DNA of 9,008 bases from Paracoccaceae bacterium (GCA_027030435.1 JALVEX010000300.1:1-9008), one strand, 5' to 3'; counted from the stretch's first letter, positions 1 through 7,175 are shown. Notes: generated by a model not told the origin, from the letters alone. A program made the numbers and translations.

Positions 1-1961
1 CCCATGCACTCGCCCATTCGGCCCGCCCCCATTGGTATGATCTGCCGAGCCGGGCCTTCAACCGCGCCTTCTTTGCTTTCAGGCGCCGCTTCTTTCGCCC
101 GCTGATGGGGCTGGTGGTGCGGCTTCGCTACCCGGTGCTGGCGGCGGCGGTGGTGCTGCTGGCCTGGCAGGTTTCCCTCGTGATCCGGGGCGATGTGCAA
201 TGGCGCTTCTTCAATGCGCCCGAACGCCCTTCCATTACCGGCAATTTCGCCATGAGCGATCAGGCCACCCGCGCCGATACCCTCGAGCAGATGCACATGC
301 TTCAGCGCGTTGTCGAGGAAACGGGGCGCAAATACGCCGAAGAACATGGGCGCAATCCGCTGAAATTCGTGCTGGCCGGGGTGGGCGGCACGTCCGGCCC
401 GGGGCTTGCGGGCGCCGATGAAAAGAACCCCGATCTCCTCGGCAATATCTCCATAGAGCTGATCGATCCCGATCTCAGGCCCTATTCCTCCTTCCGTTTC
501 CTCGCCGATCTCCAGAAGGCCCTTCAGCGCCATCCGCTGGCCGAAACCGTCAGCTTCAGGGGGTGGCATCAGGGGCCTTCGGGCGATGCGATCGCGGTGG
601 ATTTTCACGGCAGCGACGCGGCCACGCTGAAAGCCGCCGCCGAGGCTCTGAAGGCTGCGCTTTCCGTTTACCCGGAAGTTTCCGGCCTCGAGGATACGCT
701 CGCCTATGACAAGGCCGAACTGGTGCTCGATCTCACGCCGCGCGGCAAGGCGCTCGGATTTGCCATCGACGATCTTTCCCGCGTGCTGCGCAACCGGATC
801 AACGGCATCGTGGCGGCGAGCTTCCCGGTGGGCGCGCGCTCGGCGAAGATCGTTGTTCAATTGCCGCAGGATGAGCTTGCGGCGGATTTTCTCGAGCGGA
901 TGCAGATCCGCACGAAGGCGGGCACATATGTGCCCCTTTCCGATATCGTAAGCGTCAGCGAGAGCCGGGGGTTTGCCACCGTCAGGCGCGAAAACGGCCT
1001 GCGCCTGGTTTCCGTGACCGGCTCTCTCAGCGAGGATGATCCCGCGCGCGCCAGCGAGATCATGGAAGCCCTGCGAAAGACGATCCTGCCCGGGATCGAG
1101 CGCGATTTCGGCGTGGCCTGGAAGCTCTCAGGCCAGGCGGAGGACGAGCGCGCCTTCCTTTCGGATGCACTGCTGGGCTTTCTGCTCGGCCTGATCGGCA
1201 TCTATCTCACCCTCGCCTGGATCTTCGCCAGCTGGCTGCGGCCACTCGTGGTGATGGCGATCATTCCCTTCGGGCTGGTTGGCACGATCTTCGGCCATGC
1301 GCTGCACGGGGTGCCGCTTTCGATGTTCAGCGTCGTCGGCATGCTGGGCATGACGGGAATCATCATCAACGATTCCATCGTTCTGGTGACGACGATTGAC
1401 GAATACGCCCGCGAGCGCGGCCTCGTCCCTGCCATCATCGACGGTACCGCCGATCGCCTGCGCGCCGTGCTGCTCACGACTCTGACAACCGTCTTCGGCC
1501 TCGCGCCGCTCCTCTTCGAAAGCTCCACCCAGGCGCAGTTCCTGAAGCCAACCGTGATCACCCTTGTTTACGGGCTCGGCTTCGGGATGGTGCTCGTGCT
1601 TCTCGTGGTGCCGGCGCTGGTGGCCATGCAGCTTGATATCGGCCGCAGCCTGCGGGCGCTCCGCCGGGCGCTGCCCATTCCCTCGCGCCCGCTGCCGCGC
1701 CGGGGGCGGCTCGTGCGGCGGCTTGCGCTGATGGCGGCATTGCTCATTGCTGCGAGCTTCGCCGTCACCCTTGCATCGGCGCTGATCACAAGCCATCTGC
1801 CTGCGCCATTGCTGGACGCTTTCCCCTTCCTTGCGGGGCTGCCCGCTCTGCCGGCGGCATTTTTCCTGTTCGTGCTCATGAGCGGCGCGATCGCTCTCGG
1901 CATCTGGATTGCGGGGGCCGTGCTGGTGCGCCTGGCGCGGCGCACCCCGAAAGCCGGCTGA
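1..1961 (+). CDS. RND efflux transporter permease, C-terminal half (5' end outside window)
   Basis: Inner-membrane proton-driven efflux pump subunit of the AcrB/HAE superfamily, normally working with a periplasmic adaptor and an outer-membrane channel; the substrate cannot be read from sequence. The frame is open from base 3, before the first ATG at 105, and those 34 extra codons read like the cytoplasmic linker before TM7 (LPSRAFNRAFFAFRRRFFRP), so the gene starts upstream. A full permease is about 1040 residues; about 652 are visible. Counting the ATG at 105 as residue 1: TM7 at 8-27, second periplasmic domain about 28-350, TM8 354-375, TM9 379-400, TM10 405-432, TM11 452-470, TM12 481-507. 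At the position of AcrB Lys940 in TM10 there is Asn422 (GIIINDSIVLV), as in many RND subgroups. About 110 residues follow TM12 and hold two further hydrophobic stretches (about 540-561 and 582-612), more than is usual. The proton-relay aspartates of TM4 lie outside the window. Confidence 0.93.
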   Translation, partial: HALAHSARPHWYDLPSRAFNRAFFAFRRRFFRPLMGLVVRLRYPVLAAAVVLLAWQVSLVIRGDVQWRFFNAPERPSITGNFAMSDQATRADTLEQMHMLQRVVEETGRKYAEEHGRNPLKFVLAGVGGTSGPGLAGADEKNPDLLGNISIELIDPDLRPYSSFRFLADLQKALQRHPLAETVSFRGWHQGPSGDAIAVDFHGSDAATLKAAAEALKAALSVYPEVSGLEDTLAYDKAELVLDLTPRGKALGFAIDDLSRVLRNRINGIVAASFPVGARSAKIVVQLPQDELAADFLERMQIRTKAGTYVPLSDIVSVSESRGFATVRRENGLRLVSVTGSLSEDDPARASEIMEALRKTILPGIERDFGVAWKLSGQAEDERAFLSDALLGFLLGLIGIYLTLAWIFASWLRPLVVMAIIPFGLVGTIFGHALHGVPLSMFSVVGMLGMTGIIINDSIVLVTTIDEYARERGLVPAIIDGTADRLRAVLLTTLTTVFGLAPLLFESSTQAQFLKPTVITLVYGLGFGMVLVLLVVPALVAMQLDIGRSLRALRRALPIPSRPLPRRGRLVRRLALMAALLIAASFAVTLASALITSHLPAPLLDAFPFLAGLPALPAAFFLFVLMSGAIALGIWIAGAVLVRLARRTPKAG

Positions 1962-1995
1962 GAAAGGCGGGGCGGGATTTCGCCACTGTCAGCCG
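1955..1995. terminator. possible bidirectional stem-loop between convergent RND and DsbD-like genes
   Basis: A perfect 7-bp inverted repeat (CGGCTGA at 1955-1961, TCAGCCG at 1989-1995) joins the stop codons of the two convergent genes. A smaller GGCG/CGCC pair (1971-1974 with 1981-1984) lies inside it, and GGCGG (1966-1970) could alternatively pair with CCGCC (1993-1997). No T-run follows on either strand, so it is not a canonical intrinsic terminator. Both genes end in Gly-TGA (GGC TGA), which by itself produces much of the symmetry. Weak call. Confidence 0.25.
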
Positions 1996-2852
1996 CCTAC
2001 GCAACCCTTGATATCAACCGCTTTTTCCTTTCCGAGAACGGTGATCCGAACGCCGGAGCGGTCAAGCTCGAAAGGCGCGTTTTCGGGGGGCACCATCTCG
2101 GCGGTGGCGATCAGGGTATTCCCCTCCCGCTTCGTTTCCCCCTCACTGACCCAGATCGAGGGGTCAGACGCTTCCATGACGGCAATCTCCTCGCCGCCGG
2201 CGCTGGGCATGTCGATTCTCGAGGTGACGCGCAGGCCATCGCTGATCGGCTCGACCGTGCAGGAAACACCCCGCACGCCGGCAGCCTGCGCGCTCATCGG
2301 CTGTGCCGCGAGGGCCTTCTCGATCATCGGCTCGGATGTCGAGGTTGATGGCGCGATCTCCATATCGAAATTCACGCTAGCGGGAATGCAGATATCCTTG
2401 CATATTCCGAGCTCTGCCTTGGCCTTGAGCCTGATCGGCTTTCCCGGATCCTCGGGCGTGATCTCGATGGGGAGCACCACATCCCCGTGATAGACAACAG
2501 AACGCATCCCGCCCGAGCGGACCACTTCCGGGCGGGGCCAGTGGATTTTCACATCGCGGACGTTTTGCGAGCCCTTCCAATCGAAGCTCGGCGGTATGCC
2601 CGCATCGCCCGGCGCGCGCCAGTAGGTTTTCCAGCCTGGCTCAAGGCGGATGCGCAGCGCCGCCATGCGGCCGCCGTCCGCCTCCTTCCAGCCGGGCAGC
2701 ATTTCGATCTGGCGCACGCCTTCGATCCGCTCTCCGGCCAGTTCTGCCTGCGTGGCGAGGGGAAGGCAGAGCACGGCTGCAAGTGCGAGGAGAAAGGCGG
2801 CTCTCTTTCGAAAGGCGGCCTTCTTTCGGGTATGTTGCATCTGTTCAATCAT
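1989..2852 (-). CDS. exported DsbD-alpha/ScsB N-terminal-like thiol protein
   Basis: A 287-residue exported protein resembling the N-terminal periplasmic domain of DsbD/ScsB thiol reductases (DsbD N-terminal family). A basic n-region (RKKAAFRKR) and hydrophobic core end in ATQA-E, so signal peptidase would cut after about residue 36. Family marks are GWKTYWRAPGDAGIPP (residues 73-88), as in ScsB N-domains, and the cysteine pair GICKDICIP (Cys151, Cys155). Two further cysteines, Cys198 and Cys284 near the C-terminus, may form a second pair. It lacks the eight-helix membrane domain and the C-terminal thioredoxin domain of full DsbD, so any electrons would have to come from a separate membrane protein such as a CcdA-like one; that is inference. 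It is convergent with the RND gene and divergent from yqgE. No clear Shine-Dalgarno precedes ATG 2852; ATG 2840 (fifth codon) is an alternative. The redox role is not proven. Confidence 0.85.
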   Translation of the reverse strand: MIEQMQHTRKKAAFRKRAAFLLALAAVLCLPLATQAELAGERIEGVRQIEMLPGWKEADGGRMAALRIRLEPGWKTYWRAPGDAGIPPSFDWKGSQNVRDVKIHWPRPEVVRSGGMRSVVYHGDVVLPIEITPEDPGKPIRLKAKAELGICKDICIPASVNFDMEIAPSTSTSEPMIEKALAAQPMSAQAAGVRGVSCTVEPISDGLRVTSRIDMPSAGGEEIAVMEASDPSIWVSEGETKREGNTLIATAEMVPPENAPFELDRSGVRITVLGKEKAVDIKGCVGG

Positions 2853-2874
2853 TGCCGCAGCATCGCATTTTTCG

Positions 2875-2903
2875 AATATGGGGGAAAATCACATTTCCGA
2901 CAA
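2875..2903 (-). promoter_or_regulatory. candidate sigma-70 promoter for the DsbD-like gene
   Basis: On the minus strand, TTGTCG (2898-2903) and CATATT (2875-2880) are separated by 17 bases, each matching four of six consensus positions. The expected start of transcription is near 2868, leaving a leader of about 16 bases before ATG 2852, which fits the lack of a good ribosome binding site. This is motif matching only. Confidence 0.35.
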
Positions 2904-2965
2904 TTGGATTTCATCCGGCTGACAGAGGGCTTGCGCAAGAAGCCATTCCCCCCCATGTTTCTGCC

Positions 2966-3562
2966 ATGGCAACAAGTGAAAACCAGAACCAGAAGGCAGC
3001 AGATCTTTCCGGCAAGCTCCTGATCGCAATGCCGGGGATGGGCGATCCCCGGTTTGACAAGAGCGTTGTCTATATCTGTGCCCACGGCGATGAGGGCGCG
3101 ATGGGCCTGATCATCAACAAGCCCACGCCCGATCTCATGTTTGCCGATCTGCTGGAGCAGCTCGGTATTCCGAAAGGGGATGCCGCCGGCCCTTCCGGAG
3201 GACAGCCCATCCATTTCGGCGGGCCTGTGGAGACGGCGCGCGGCTTCGTTCTGCACAGTTCGGATTATGCCATTGCCGATGCCACCCTCACCATCGATCC
3301 GGTTTTCGCCATGACCGCCACCCGCGACATCCTGACAGACATGGCGCGCGGACAGGGGCCGGTGAAATCCCTGCTGGCGCTGGGATATGCGGGCTGGGCG
3401 CCCGGCCAGCTCGAGGCCGAATTGCAGCAAAACGGCTGGCTTGTCACCGATGCGGCGCCCGAGATCGTTTTTGCTGAGGAGAACGGCAACAAATGGAAGG
3501 CCGCGCTGGAAACGCTCGGCATCGATCCCCTCATGCTCTCCGCCGCCGGCGGGCGGGCCTGA
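2966..3562 (+). CDS. yqgE: YqgE/AlgH family protein (UPF0301, DUF179)
   Basis: A 198-residue cytoplasmic protein of the YqgE/AlgH (UPF0301, DUF179) family, whose biochemical function is not established. The family block spans residues from about 15: LSGKLLIAMPGMGDPRFDKS, then VVYICAHGDEGAMGLIINKP, followed by FGGPVETARGFVLHS and the C-terminal LLALGYAGWAPGQLEAEL. The length is typical (about 185-200). The open frame extends upstream to 2783, but that part overlaps the divergent exported-protein gene on the other strand and does not resemble the family. ATG 2966 (MATSENQN) places the conserved block at the usual distance from the N-terminus. No convincing Shine-Dalgarno is visible; CCCCCCC at 2948-2954 lies just upstream. 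It is convergent with the tRNA-modification gene, with only 14 bp between stop codons. Confidence 0.93.
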   Translation: MATSENQNQKAADLSGKLLIAMPGMGDPRFDKSVVYICAHGDEGAMGLIINKPTPDLMFADLLEQLGIPKGDAAGPSGGQPIHFGGPVETARGFVLHSSDYAIADATLTIDPVFAMTATRDILTDMARGQGPVKSLLALGYAGWAPGQLEAELQQNGWLVTDAAPEIVFAEENGNKWKAALETLGIDPLMLSAAGGRA

Positions 3563-3576
3563 GGGCAGCCCCCATT

Positions 3577-4224
3577 TCACTGAAACGGGTGAGATTCTCC
3601 GGGAAGGTCCGAGAGGGCCGCTTCGATTGAATCAGCGGCTATCGCACCCGCGCGCAGCAGGCGGGGCCTTTGCGAGGTCAGATCGATCACGGTTGAATCC
3701 AGGCCTTTCGGTGCAGGAGGGGCTTCCAGCAGGGCAGAGATCTTCCCTTCGAGCCCGTTTGCCACATCCGATGCGCAAAGCGGGCTTGGGCTGCCGGAAG
3801 GATTGGCCGAAGGCGCGGCGATCGGCGCTCCGAATTCCTGAAGGAGAGCATGCGAAACAGGGTGATCGGGCAGGCGCAGACCGATGCTGGCGCGCCCGGC
3901 CGTGGCGCGCGGTGTGATCCCCGCTTCGCAGCGCAGCGGCAGGACGAGCGTAAGGGCGCCGGGCCAGAAGGCGCGTGCAAGGATTTCGGCGCGCGGATCG
4001 AAAATGGCGATTTCGCGCGCCATTTCCACAGAGGCCACCAGCAGGCTGAAAGGCTTGCCCTCGGGCCTCCCCTTGGCACGTGCAAGGCGCGTCACCGCCG
4101 CTTCGCTCTTCGCATCGGCGCCAAGGCCGTAGACCGTATCGGTGGGAAAGGCGACAAGGCCTCCTGCGCGCAGGATTTTCACCGCGCGGGAAATTCCTTC
4201 TGTATCGACTTTCAATCGCTCCAT
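3577..4224 (-). CDS. tsaC: L-threonylcarbamoyladenylate synthase, short TsaC (YrdC-domain) form
   Basis: Makes threonylcarbamoyl-AMP from threonine, bicarbonate and ATP, the first step of t6A37 modification of ANN-decoding tRNAs, which TsaD with its partners completes. From ATG 4224 the protein is 215 residues and essentially a single YrdC domain: PTDTVYGLGADA (27-38), the substrate-binding KGRPEGKPFSLLV block (51-63), GLRLPDHPVSHALL, SANPSGSPS, and GLDSTVIDLT near the end of the fold. It stops soon after LLRAGAIAADSIEAAL. Alphaproteobacterial homologues, as I recall, are often Sua5 proteins of about 315-320 residues with an extra C-terminal domain; this one has none and there is no room for it before yqgE. 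An in-frame GTG at 4230, two codons upstream, is an alternative start. It is divergent from the acyl-CoA dehydrogenase operon. Confidence 0.93.
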   Translation of the reverse strand: MERLKVDTEGISRAVKILRAGGLVAFPTDTVYGLGADAKSEAAVTRLARAKGRPEGKPFSLLVASVEMAREIAIFDPRAEILARAFWPGALTLVLPLRCEAGITPRATAGRASIGLRLPDHPVSHALLQEFGAPIAAPSANPSGSPSPLCASDVANGLEGKISALLEAPPAPKGLDSTVIDLTSQRPRLLRAGAIAADSIEAALSDLPGESHPFQ

Positions 4225-4293
4225 CGTCACGGATCTGCCCTCGAAGCCCAGGGGGCGGGTTTTACGTTGCGTTCCGCTTGCAGGGCCCGGGGA

Positions 4294-4310
4294 TTGGCAT
4301 ACCCTGTGCC
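4294..4310 (+). promoter_or_regulatory. candidate sigma-54 (-24/-12) promoter of the dehydrogenase-MBL operon
   Basis: TTGGCATACCCTGTGCC carries GG at 4296-4297 and GC at 4308-4309. The second base of each pair is 12 apart, the exact spacing of -24/-12 elements. Against TTGGCACGNNNNTTGCA it matches ten of thirteen fixed positions, including all of TTGGCA. Transcription would start near 4321, giving a leader of about 63 bases before ATG 4384. No enhancer-binding-protein site was identified. Overlapping sigma-70-like hexamers (TTGATT 4314-4319, CATAAC 4335-4340) have only 15 bases between them and are weaker. Confidence 0.3.
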
Positions 4311-4372
4311 CGGTTGATTACGGTTGGTAGCCTGCATAACCCTCAAGCATGGCGATTCCAATATGGTGCAAT

Positions 4373-4378
4373 GGAGGT
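4373..4378 (+). promoter_or_regulatory. ribosome binding site deciding the dehydrogenase start
   Basis: GGAGGT ends five bases before ATG 4384. It favours that start over in-frame ATGs at 4324 and 4363, whose added residues do not resemble the family. MAYRAPVEDF is the typical N-terminus. Confidence 0.8.
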
Positions 4379-4383
4379 GCCTC

Positions 4384-6105
4384 ATGGCCTATCGCGCTCC
4401 GGTGGAGGATTTCACCTTTCTTCTCGATCATGTCGTCGGATTCGGCCGGGTTACGCAAAACGAGCTCTATGCCGAGGCTGGTGGCGAGATGGCGGCGGCG
4501 ATCCTTGGCGAGGCGGGGCGCATGTGCGAGGAGGTGCTTTCGCCGCTGCAAAGGGTGGGCGATACCGATCCCGCGCGGCTCGAGAACGGGCAAGTGATCT
4601 GCCCGAAGGGCTTTGGCGATGGCTACCGCGCCATCGCCGAGGGCGGCTGGATCGGCATGAGCGCGCCGGTGGACCATGGCGGCATGGGCCTGCCGATGGC
4701 GCTGACGACGGCGGTGAACGAGATGATGTCGGGCGCGTGCCTGGCGCTTCAGCTCAATCCGCTGATGACCCAGGGGCAGATCGAGGCGCTCGAACATCAC
4801 GCGAGCGATGAGATCAAGGCGCTTTATCTGCCGAAGCTCATCAGCGGCGATTGGTGCGGCACCATGAACCTGACGGAGCCCAGCGCCGGCAGCGACGTGG
4901 GCGCGCTGCGCTCCACCGCCACGGATAACGGCGACGGCACATTCGCCGTCAGCGGGCAGAAGATATTCATCAGCTGGGCCGACAACGATTTCAGCGAAAA
5001 CGTCTGCCATCTGGTGTTGGCGCGTCTGCCGGGGAGCCCGGCCGGCAGCAAGGGGATCAGCCTGTTCATGGTGCCAAAGCTCATTCCTGATGAAAACGGC
5101 AATCCGGGCGAGGCCAACAGCCTGCGCGTGGTTTCGCTCGAGCACAAGATGGGCCTGCACGGCAGCCCCACGGCCGTGATGCAGTATGAAGGCGCGAAGG
5201 GCTGGATGATCGGTGCGCCCAACGAGGGGCTTAAGGCGATGTTCACAATGATGAACAACGCCCGCCTCGGTGTGGGCGTGCAGGGGATCGGCGCCGGGGA
5301 AGGGGCCTATCAGCAGGCGCTTGCCTATGCGCGCGAGCGGGTTCAGGGCCGGCCCCTGATCGAAAACGCGACCGGCACGATCATCGATCATGCCGATGTG
5401 CGCCGGATGCTGCTCTCGATGCGCGCAAAGCTTTTCGCCGCCCGCGCCATCGCGCTTTCCTGCGCCATCGCAACGGACATGGCCCGCGCCACAGGCAGCG
5501 ATGACTGGCGCGCCCGCGCCGCGCTGCTCACGCCCATCGCCAAGGCCTACGGCACCGATACCGGCTGCGAGGTGGCCTCCGAGGCGATCCAGGTGCATGG
5601 TGGCATGGGCTACATCGAGGAAACCGGGGTGGCGCAATATCTGCGCGACGTGCGGGTGACGGCGATCTACGAGGGCACCAACGGCATCCAGGCGATGGAT
5701 CTCGTGGGGCGCAAGATGATGGATGGCGGAGAGGCGGCCTGTCGGCTGCTCGAGGAGATCGAGAAGCGGGCGGAAGCCGCCCGCGCCACCCTGCCGGCCA
5801 TGAGCGGCACCCTATGGGCGGCGGCGGAGACGATGCGCGAAGGGGTGGAATGGCTCGTGGGGCAGGGCGATTTCAATGATCGCTTCTCCGGTGCCGTTCC
5901 CTTCCTGCGGGCCTTCGCGCTGGTGCTCGGTGCGGATGCCCACCTGCAGGCCGCCCTGGCCGCCGGCCCGCATAGCCCGCGCGCCCATCTCGCCCGGTTC
6001 TTCATCAATCGCCTTCTGCCCGAGCACACCGCCCTGCTGGCGCAGGCGAAGGCGGGCGCGGCCGGGCTCTATGCCATTTCCGCCGAAGAGCTGGCCAGCC
6101 TGTGA
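4384..6105 (+). CDS. acyl-CoA dehydrogenase, DmdC/AcdA-like long type
   Basis: FAD-dependent dehydrogenase making the alpha,beta-trans double bond in an acyl-CoA and passing electrons to electron-transfer flavoprotein. At 573 residues it belongs to the long family with an extra C-terminal helical domain that includes 3-methylmercaptopropionyl-CoA dehydrogenase (DmdC). Visible marks: MAYRAPVEDFTFLLDHVVGF at the N-terminus, MNLTEPSAGSDVGAL (from 161; FAD/substrate binding), QKIFISWADNDF, RLGVGVQGIG, QVHGGMGYIEE (from 403), and IYEGTNGIQAMDLVGRKMM, where Glu430 is the expected catalytic base (in DmdC the base is, from memory, Glu435). About 130 residues of C-terminal domain follow. The DMSP-pathway role is plausible in a marine roseobacter, but paralogues with other short or medium acyl-CoA substrates are common, so I give no symbol. 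Its TGA overlaps the start of the downstream hydrolase, implying cotranslation. Confidence 0.95.
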   Translation: MAYRAPVEDFTFLLDHVVGFGRVTQNELYAEAGGEMAAAILGEAGRMCEEVLSPLQRVGDTDPARLENGQVICPKGFGDGYRAIAEGGWIGMSAPVDHGGMGLPMALTTAVNEMMSGACLALQLNPLMTQGQIEALEHHASDEIKALYLPKLISGDWCGTMNLTEPSAGSDVGALRSTATDNGDGTFAVSGQKIFISWADNDFSENVCHLVLARLPGSPAGSKGISLFMVPKLIPDENGNPGEANSLRVVSLEHKMGLHGSPTAVMQYEGAKGWMIGAPNEGLKAMFTMMNNARLGVGVQGIGAGEGAYQQALAYARERVQGRPLIENATGTIIDHADVRRMLLSMRAKLFAARAIALSCAIATDMARATGSDDWRARAALLTPIAKAYGTDTGCEVASEAIQVHGGMGYIEETGVAQYLRDVRVTAIYEGTNGIQAMDLVGRKMMDGGEAACRLLEEIEKRAEAARATLPAMSGTLWAAAETMREGVEWLVGQGDFNDRFSGAVPFLRAFALVLGADAHLQAALAAGPHSPRAHLARFFINRLLPEHTALLAQAKAGAAGLYAISAEELASL

Positions 6106-7175
6106 TGGATGGAGATGGCAAGGAGGCGGGAAGCGCGAAGATAGCCTATCCCATCCCGGAGCCGCCGGCCGAGGGCGAGGCGCGCGAGATCGCGCCGGGC
6201 ATCCTGTGGATGCGCTTGCCGCTGCCGATGGCGCTCGATCATGTGAATGTCTTTGCGCTTGACGAGGGCGCGGAAGGCTGGAGCCTGATCGATACCGGCA
6301 TCAACAGCCGCCGCAGCCGAGCCATTTGGGAAACCCTGCTCGCAGGCCCTCTGGGCGGCAGGCCCGTGCGCCGGGTGATCGTCACCCATCACCACCCCGA
6401 TCACATCGGCCTTGCGGGCTGGTTCCAGCGCGAGAAGGGGGCGGAGCTGCTCACCACCCGCACCGCCTGGCTTTTCGCCCGCATGCTCCAGCTAGACGAT
6501 CAGGATCGCCCCACCGAAGAAACGCTCGCCTTCTGGCGCTCTGCCGGGATGGATCCCGCGATCCTTGAAAAACGCAGCCGCGAACGCCCCTTCAACTTTG
6601 CCGATACGGTGGCGCCCCTGCCGCTCGGCTTTACCCGTATCAGGGAAGGAGATGTGATCTCGATCGGGGGGCGGCAATGGGATGTGCGCTGCGGCAACGG
6701 CCATGCCCCCGAGCACGCCACCTTCTGGAGCCGAGATGACGATCTGGTGATCGGGGGGGATCAGCTTCTCCCCTCGATCTCGCCCAACATCGGCGTTTAC
6801 GCCACCGAACCGGGTGCCGATCCGCTGGCCGAATGGCTCGAATCCTGCACCCGATTCGCCCGCCATGCCCGCCCCGGGCATCTTGTTCTGCCGGGCCACA
6901 AGCTGCCCTTTACCGGCCTTCCCTTCCGCCTCGGCCAGCTGATCGAAAATCATGAATCGGCCCTTACGCGCCTGCTGGAGCATCTCTCCACCCCCCGCAC
7001 CGCCACCGAATGCTTCCCCGTGCTCTACCGCCGCCCCATCGGTGAAGGCGAATACGGCCTTGCGCTGGTGGAAGCGATGGCCCATCTGCGCCATCTGGAA
7101 GCAAGGGGCAATGCGAAATGCCAAGCGCGCGGGGATGGCGCGCTCATGTGGCAAAGCGTGAAAACCGAAGGCTGA
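6105..7175 (+). CDS. MBL-fold metallo-hydrolase with C-terminal winged-helix domain
   Basis: A 356-residue hydrolase of the metallo-beta-lactamase superfamily, glyoxalase II/LACTB2-like. The dinuclear metal ligands are all present: THHHPDHIG (His95, His97, Asp99, His100), GNGHAPEH (His200), GGDQLL (Asp219) and LPGHKLPF (His265). The C-terminal part from about 280 (NHESALTRLLEHL ... LVEAMAHLRHLEARGNAK) resembles the winged-helix domain found after many LACTB2-type cores. No signal peptide is seen, so it should be cytoplasmic. The start overlaps the dehydrogenase stop: ATG at 6105 shares one base with TGA (TGATG), while GTG at 6102 would give a 4-bp overlap; I prefer ATG. Translational coupling with the dehydrogenase suggests a shared acyl-CoA pathway, perhaps thioester hydrolysis, but the substrate is unknown. 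Confidence 0.92.
   Translation: MDGDGKEAGSAKIAYPIPEPPAEGEAREIAPGILWMRLPLPMALDHVNVFALDEGAEGWSLIDTGINSRRSRAIWETLLAGPLGGRPVRRVIVTHHHPDHIGLAGWFQREKGAELLTTRTAWLFARMLQLDDQDRPTEETLAFWRSAGMDPAILEKRSRERPFNFADTVAPLPLGFTRIREGDVISIGGRQWDVRCGNGHAPEHATFWSRDDDLVIGGDQLLPSISPNIGVYATEPGADPLAEWLESCTRFARHARPGHLVLPGHKLPFTGLPFRLGQLIENHESALTRLLEHLSTPRTATECFPVLYRRPIGEGEYGLALVEAMAHLRHLEARGNAKCQARGDGALMWQSVKTEG

Noticed and set aside
1909..2490. 193-codon plus-strand frame opposite the DsbD-like gene
   Set aside because: Low-complexity Ser/Pro/Ile composition with no domain. The minus-strand gene has a signal peptide and conserved cysteine motifs.
2849..3580. 243-codon minus-strand frame covering yqgE, starting where tsaC ends; considered as a detached SUA5 domain
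   Set aside because: The translation shows no SUA5 features and mirrors the yqgE coding region; yqgE is clearly the real gene.
3571..3589. Hairpin CCCATTTCACTGAAACGGG as a terminator between yqgE and tsaC
   Set aside because: The stem has seven pairs with an internal mismatch and a 3-base loop, and no T-run follows on either strand. It also overlaps the tsaC 3' end.
4225..4383. Largest intergenic gap, searched for a small gene, RNA or riboswitch
   Set aside because: Apart from the sigma-54-like element and the dehydrogenase ribosome binding site I saw no supported structure, and no tsaC promoter that I could defend.
4318..5637. 439-codon open frame on the minus strand opposite the acyl-CoA dehydrogenase
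   Set aside because: It is rich in His, Ala, Arg and Gly with no recognisable domain, and lies wholly antisense to a gene with complete family motifs. Long antisense frames are common in GC-rich genes.
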